From assembly GCF_014805625.2 (NCBI RefSeq), contig NW_023998459.1, positions 2,175,189-2,239,188 on the forward strand: a DNA stretch of 64,000 nucleotides. The letters run 5' to 3'. Both the position numbers and the translations under genes were made by a program. The notes under the pieces were generated by a model. It had not been told where the DNA came from. It did no database searches and worked only from the letters and a program-made list of their open reading frames with translations. Source of the stretch: Glossina fuscipes. Taxonomy: Eukaryota; Arthropoda; Insecta; Diptera; Glossinidae. This document shows, one piece after another, positions 59,501 through 64,000 of the stretch (position 1 is its first letter; every line of letters starts with the position of its first letter).

Positions 59501-60719
59501 AACGACTTCGAAATCGATAGTTTTCCTCCTTCTTTGACCACAGACCCGGAGGTATAATACTAATCGGCTTCGGTAGCGTCTCTTGTAATGCTTGTTAACG
59601 AAAGCGGTTACTTCAGCTGCCTCTAACGGTCGATGACAACCGCTAGCTGATCATCCAGGCTGTGTTTCAGGTCATTCCCCAAAAAGGGCTTAGGGGCTGC
59701 TGCCTATATAGCTCATTATTATTTCGTGTAGTTCCCTCCGCTGCATGCTCCTCCTAAGAACTTTATTCATCCCTTTTGTAACTGGTTGTACAGTTCCATT
59801 TGTTTCTAATCCAAATTCTGGTACTCTGAAAACTCGTCTCAGTGAAGTATATAAACCCACGTAACCCGTGCAGTTACTTCTCGGCATTGGGGATGCCCTT
59901 ATCTTTGGACAAATAAAACAAATGAGTTGATTTGTTATAATTTCGAGTCAAAATTGCTTTATGAATATAACATGGTCTTATTACAATTCAAGCAGAAACG
60001 GATTGCATGTTGACTTGACACCACTTATGAGATGACAATATTTGTTTCTTCCCACCTCTAAGAGTTGATTCCCTGAATGAATAGTAAGTTTGCTGATCTA
60101 AATCGAACAGTGCCAAAAGTTAAAGTATGTGCTTTGGTGTCTTCATAATCCATATCCAAACTCGGAAAATATCATCACACGCAAATTTCCAGAAATAAAC
60201 GCTAGTTATTTGTTGAAGCACAATTTCCGAACCACTGTAAATCGGAAACTGTTCTAAAGATGTCTATGGTCAGTAATGTTAAATCTTTCAGTGAAAAATA
60301 AAACCTAAGAACTCATATTATTGCCAAGATTAGAAAGGTAAATATTAACCGTATTGTCCATTTAACGTGTGCCAGCGCACAACGGTTTTTATTCTTAGCT
60401 GCATATTCTAAGCCATTAACCGAAGTTGTTACTTGTTGTTGTTAACGATTTGGCCTACTGGCCCTAACAAACTTCTCGTATATGTAAGCAGTGGATGTAT
60501 AAGCTAAAGTAATTGCACACAATTAAACTTCTTCGCTCTAATCTTTGTTCACTACAGTGCTCACTATGATAATATGGTAATAGAGTTCATAACTGCGGTT
60601 AAAGTACGAACATTTACAAACATTTTTAAGTATAACATCTGTTGTGATTATGTAGTAAATATGTCATTCAAAGTTTTCTGTAAAATGCTTTATATGCATT
60701 TCTTCTTCTGTCCGCCTGA
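53506..60719. other. Long AT-rich stretch without a recognisable gene
   Basis: I read both strands and found only short frames with no family similarity, among them one at 55991-56099 (MSSLSIEELAQRAQDRHRKT) and one on the minus strand at 59690-59887. Either may be a remnant of something, but I cannot name it. The short inverted match to the 29280 repeat is at 57885-57908. Confidence 0.4.
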
Positions 60720-61410
60720 TGTGTGACCCTGTAAATTTGTGTTCAAGCTACAGGTTGCAATTTTTGAGATATTTTGATGAAATTTTGTACAGAGACGTGT
60801 CCCCATCAGACGATGGACGCTTTTGAGAATGATTCGGATCGGTGCATTTTTGCGACCACTCCCCACATATCACCCTATTCGATAAAGTCGTTGTGTGAAA
60901 AAAAATTGCAATTTTAAAATTTTCTCGGCAAAAGTGGCTAAGTAGCAAATTTGCGGCATTCTCAATTGGTATGAAAACTTTGGACCAGCGGGAGAAATTT
61001 TTCCATCTCTTCTCATTTAACGAAAACTGAAGTTAATACGACAAAAACGCATAATTTTCAACGCTTCATGAAAGTTGATCCTTTGTACAGCAAAAAAGTC
61101 TAATTTTTAATATGTGGTGATGAAAATTAAGCCATAGTAGTAATTTCATACAAAAACGAACTGTATAAAATTTGGAGCATCTACGCCTATTTTTGGCCCA
61201 TGGCCTATAAAGGGATTAAAGTTGCATTACATTAGGTTGCCTTTTGGGCCCTCTTCCTCATAAGTATGCACATGTAAAATATGCCTCTATATAGAAACAA
61301 GGTATCATTTTTGTGTTCTTTTTTAATAAAAAAATGAGAACACAATTCTTACACGATGTGGTGTAGGGTATTAAATAGTCGGTCTTACCCGACTATAATG
61401 TTGTTACTTC
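60720..61410 (+). repeat. Unclassified dispersed repeat ending in a hairpin
   Basis: The stretch ends with GGGTATTAAATAGTCGG-TCTTAC-CCGACTATA. The perfect eight-base stem ATAGTCGG/CCGACTAT lies at 61375-61382 and 61389-61396. Sequences of this form, GGGTATT followed by an AGTCGG hairpin, are common at ends of repeats in fly genomes as I remember them. The repeat's class and left end are unknown. Confidence 0.4.
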
Positions 61411-61700
61411 TTTAAGTTTGGAATAGATCGCCGCAATAATTTTTGTTTGCCATTGCCTCCCTGATGTACGCAACATCACGATGATGGTACCATGTCTATT
61501 CCTGAAATGGAACTGATGGTCAGGAATAATTACTTTTTGTTCCAGAAATAGGAATAGCCTTCGTAAATAAATTTTCTGAAATATTTTGGAAAAACTAACC
61601 AGTGAACTTATTGATCTATACGAGTTTACAACATTTTTTGGCTTATTAGATTTAGCCACCATAATTATTTCTGCGCATTTCCACTGGAGCCTTGGTTGAT
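61393..61700 (-). pseudogene. Jockey-type reverse transcriptase fragment
   Basis: The minus strand reads IIMVAKSNKPKNVVNSYRSI, then SKIFQKIYLRRLF and IIPDHQFHFRNRHGTI, which are consecutive finger-region blocks of Jockey-clade RTs (usually SYRPISLLP ... HQFGFR). Motif A and the YADD motif are not present. It ends against the hairpin-ended repeat at 61396. Confidence 0.75.
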
Positions 61701-61784
61701 AAAAATTTAGTAGTTATCGCACTTATGCAATCATAATGATTTTAATGAACTATTTGACTATAATTTAGTTCAATGCCAGCATAC

Positions 61785-63195
61785 CTAGTCGTCGCCTGTG
61801 GTTATATCCACACATATCAACACACACTTCCTTATCTCATCATTGCGAGCCCTACATTGTGGAACGGTAATGTGTGGCGATATCCTGGGACTACCTCTCC
61901 CAGAGAGAGCGTCGATCGTTGGTTTTGCTGACGATACAGCGATAGGTATTGTTGCAAAAACTTTCGATGGAATTACCACTACAGCGAATAAAACCACCGA
62001 CATTATCAGTGGACTTAGATTTGGCGGAAGAAAAAACAAAAGCGGAATTAGTCTCTTCTAGAAAGAAAATTGAGAAAGTGACTATCCAAGTGGGAGATAC
62101 GAGGATACAGAAGCTTCAGAGGGGTACACGCAGGTGCGTGCCTGCGACGGCTTAACCCTGCGGTGTCCGCTGGCACCTGTAGTGAGAACGCGTCACTCAC
62201 GCCCCACAGGGAGCAGCGAGGATCCCTGCAGTTCCAGACCAAGGGCATGTGTATGGCATGCCCTTCCCTCTGACGGAGGCGAGGCCTATCTAACACCTCA
62301 AATATTTAATGTTCCAGCGATTTTGGGAGCAACCACAGCCACCACGAGACTCTCCTAAGGGCCGTCCCAGCGGTCAGGTAGAGGACCCACACTACGAGGA
62401 TTCTGCTGCAGCAACAACTGCAGCCAGCAATTCCCCGCAGAGAAGATCCCCTGGGCAAACTGACCCTCGCGGTACCTTACTTGTTTTAAAAGTCTAAGGT
62501 CAGACTTTTGGCAGCATATGACTGCATGCCAGTTAGACCCATACGTCTCGGACTGTCACGAGAACACATAAAATACCTAGAAGTGATGATCGACTGCAGA
62601 CTTTCGTTTAAACGGCATCTCGAATACACGGACGAAAAGCCAGCGAAGGTAGCAAAGTCGCTGGCGCGCTTACTGCGAAAGTTTACGGGGCCCTAGGCAA
62701 GACCGTACAAAGCTGATCGCAGAAGTGCTAACTGCAACAGTAATGTATGGCTCTTCGGTATGGAAGAAGGATTTCGCTATACCGTCATACACAAGAGACA
62801 TCGTACAGACTAGGCGCGGTATAGTATGATACCAATCGACCTGCGAGCTAAAGAAGATATGTACAGGGCTGAATTTCACAGATTGTCGGCTGAAGCGGCT
62901 AAGCAGCGAGCAAAACAGCGACCGGTGGAAGTTTGGCAGGTGCGCACGAGCACAGCGAGTAAGCACGGCTCGTAACAGATTTGCGGCCATGAATAGGCAG
63001 CACGGTGAAGTAGACTTCTGTTTGACACAGCTAATAAGCAGCCATGGTTGCTTTATTTCATTTTTGTTTAAAATAGAGCAGGACCCATTCTGTACCTTTT
63101 GTGATTTCATCGAAGATGCTGAAAATGTTTTCTTTGTCTGCCCGAAATTACAAAACGAATGACAGGGACTACAGGCGGAAATTGGCGTGTTACTT
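61785..63195 (+). mobile_element. R1-type non-LTR retrotransposon, RT to C-terminus, interrupted
   Basis: Plus-strand RT pieces: GDILGLPLPERASIVGFADD with the catalytic FADD (61878-61938), then EEKTKAELVSSRKKIEKVTI and QVGDTRIQ (62020-62110). A GC-rich insert interrupts at about 62112-62545. The protein then resumes with HIKYLEVMIDCRLSFKRHLE (62560-62625), a post-RT region (AEVLTATVMYGSSVWKKDF, 62715-62772; MIPIDLRAKEDMYRAEFHRL, about 62825-62890) and a C-terminal zinc motif (FCTFCDFIEDAENVFFVCPK, 63091-63150). It is cut at about 63195 by CR1 copy 3. Frames shift several times. Confidence 0.78.
62112..62545. other. GC-rich insert inside the R1-type RT
   Basis: The stretch lies between two parts of the RT that are normally adjacent (VGDTRIQ and HIKYLEV). 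It is clearly richer in G and C than its surroundings and has open frames on both strands with no family I recognise. One plus-strand frame is Pro/Ser/Gln-rich. No inverted ends or target duplication are obvious. Confidence 0.5.
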
Positions 63196-63197
63196 CT

Positions 63198-63922
63198 CGC
63201 CTTTGCCTTGCCAATTTTCCTGAGATTAGCGCTAATCGTTGTCCAACTTTTAGTTTACCTGAGGATCCTTATCATCCAGCAATGTTGTATTTCTTTTCAT
63301 TGCAAGCATTCGTTAAATTTCTCTAACGTTCAAAATTCAACTTTGTCAAATAAATATTAAATTTCCATAAAATCAATGTTGCAATGCTTAATGGCGTCTA
63401 TTTCCGACTTCGAAACAGGTGTTCCCCTTGGTTTAATAAAACAACTACATATTACAAGAATAAGAAATCCAAGCTTTTCAAAAAATTTTCGAAAAGTGGT
63501 TCTGCTCTCGACTATTTCGCTTACTCAGCTGCAAGGCATAGATTTAATTCTTTCTCTAAATCCTCTCAATTTGCTAATCCTAAATACTTTTTTAAGATTG
63601 TTAATTCCAAAGAAAAATCTCCATAGATCCCTCGCTTGTTTTTTTAATGGCTCTGAGTCCTTAGATGATAAAAAAACCTCAAATCTCTTTGTGGAATACT
63701 TCTGACAAAATTTTTCGACTGCTGATTCCGATTTATCAGCAAGCTACCCATATCCGATAACTAATCTGCTGTCAATTCCTACTTTGCCTATTTCTGAAAA
63801 TGACGTTTTGAAGGGTTAAGCTCTCCAAAATATAGTTGTGCGCCTGGACCTAATGCAATTCCATAATGTTTACTTAAATCTTGTGCCGTCGAGTTATGTG
63901 GTGTTATTCAACGATTTTTAAC
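63198..63922 (+). mobile_element. CR1/Jockey-type element, copy 3, internal fragment
   Basis: The sequence from CCTTGCCAATTTTCCTGAG matches the endonuclease C-terminal region of copies 1 and 2, but it is more diverged and has deletions (for example around 63380-63400). The linker reads in the ancestral frame (FSKSGSALDYFAYSAARHRF, 63484-63543) where copies 1 and 2 are frameshifted. The start of RT (CFFNGSESLDD; later APGPNAIP) is present up to about 63922, after which similarity stops. Confidence 0.8.
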
Positions 63923-64000
63923 CAGTTCTAACGGCCGCGAACAAACCTCGGGTAGGGTGTCTGTCGGTCTGTATCAACCACAAGCGGCGGAATAACGGCA
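63923..64000. other. Unassigned right edge
   Basis: Somewhat GC-richer sequence after the end of CR1 copy 3. Nothing is recognisable. Confidence 0.4.

Noticed and set aside
59690..59887. A 65-residue minus-strand peptide as a gene
   Set aside because: It looks coding-like in composition, but I know no homologue and there is no splice or start support.

Overview
The window looks like a transposable-element graveyard from an insect, most likely a higher fly (Brachycera). The sequence is AT-rich, introns are very short, and the element set is typical of flies: BEL/Pao and Ty3/gypsy LTR retrotransposons, an errantivirus-type env, a mellifera-type mariner, and CR1/Jockey- and R1-type non-LTR elements. 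The host-gene remnants also give their best matches to insect versions from memory. I found no intact host gene. Every protein-like stretch I recognise is truncated, frameshifted or interrupted. Density and decay of this kind are typical of heterochromatin or a degenerating Y chromosome, but that placement is inference.

Layout. 1-2221: 5' part of a BEL/Pao element on the minus strand, with LTR edge, primer-binding site, gag and start of protease. 2222-5634: AT-rich with no gene, only a short tandem repeat. 5635-9306: broken pieces of three unrelated nuclear genes, V-ATPase subunit G, an AFG1/LACE1-type ATPase and a FAAH2-type amidase. 9307-12717: no recognisable gene. 12718-17207: a nearly complete CR1/Jockey-type element (copy 1, minus). 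17208-22332: mostly unassigned, with one solo LTR (20681-21081) and a fragment of the same LTR (22133-22315). 22844-25469: a Ty3/gypsy pol on the minus strand, cut at its 5' side by CR1 copy 2 (25470-29050, plus), which carries a 10-N assembly gap.

29051-31228: anonymous repeats. 31229-31892: a truncated mariner, abutting an errantivirus-like env remnant (31893-33097). 34400-34920: R1-type RT remnant (minus). 35390-36640: possible second env-like remnant (minus). 36960-40430: a decayed R1/LOA-type element (plus). 40451-42480: an internally deleted BEL/Pao element (minus). 44357-45400: a zinc-knuckle, cysteine-rich retroelement remnant (minus). 45885-46590: a second gypsy integrase (plus). 48666-50484: a long, minisatellite-filled copy of the same LTR family, with a second 10-N gap. 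50485-60720: almost featureless, with one tandem repeat. 60720-63922: a hairpin-ended repeat, a Jockey-type RT scrap, an R1-type RT with a GC-rich insert, and a third CR1 fragment.

Nothing here forms an operon or pathway. The relationships are insertion, nesting, duplication and decay. The points most worth attention are the cluster of host-gene fragments, the near-identical block shared by CR1 copies 1 and 2 that starts exactly at an assembly gap, and the hairpin-headed LTR family.
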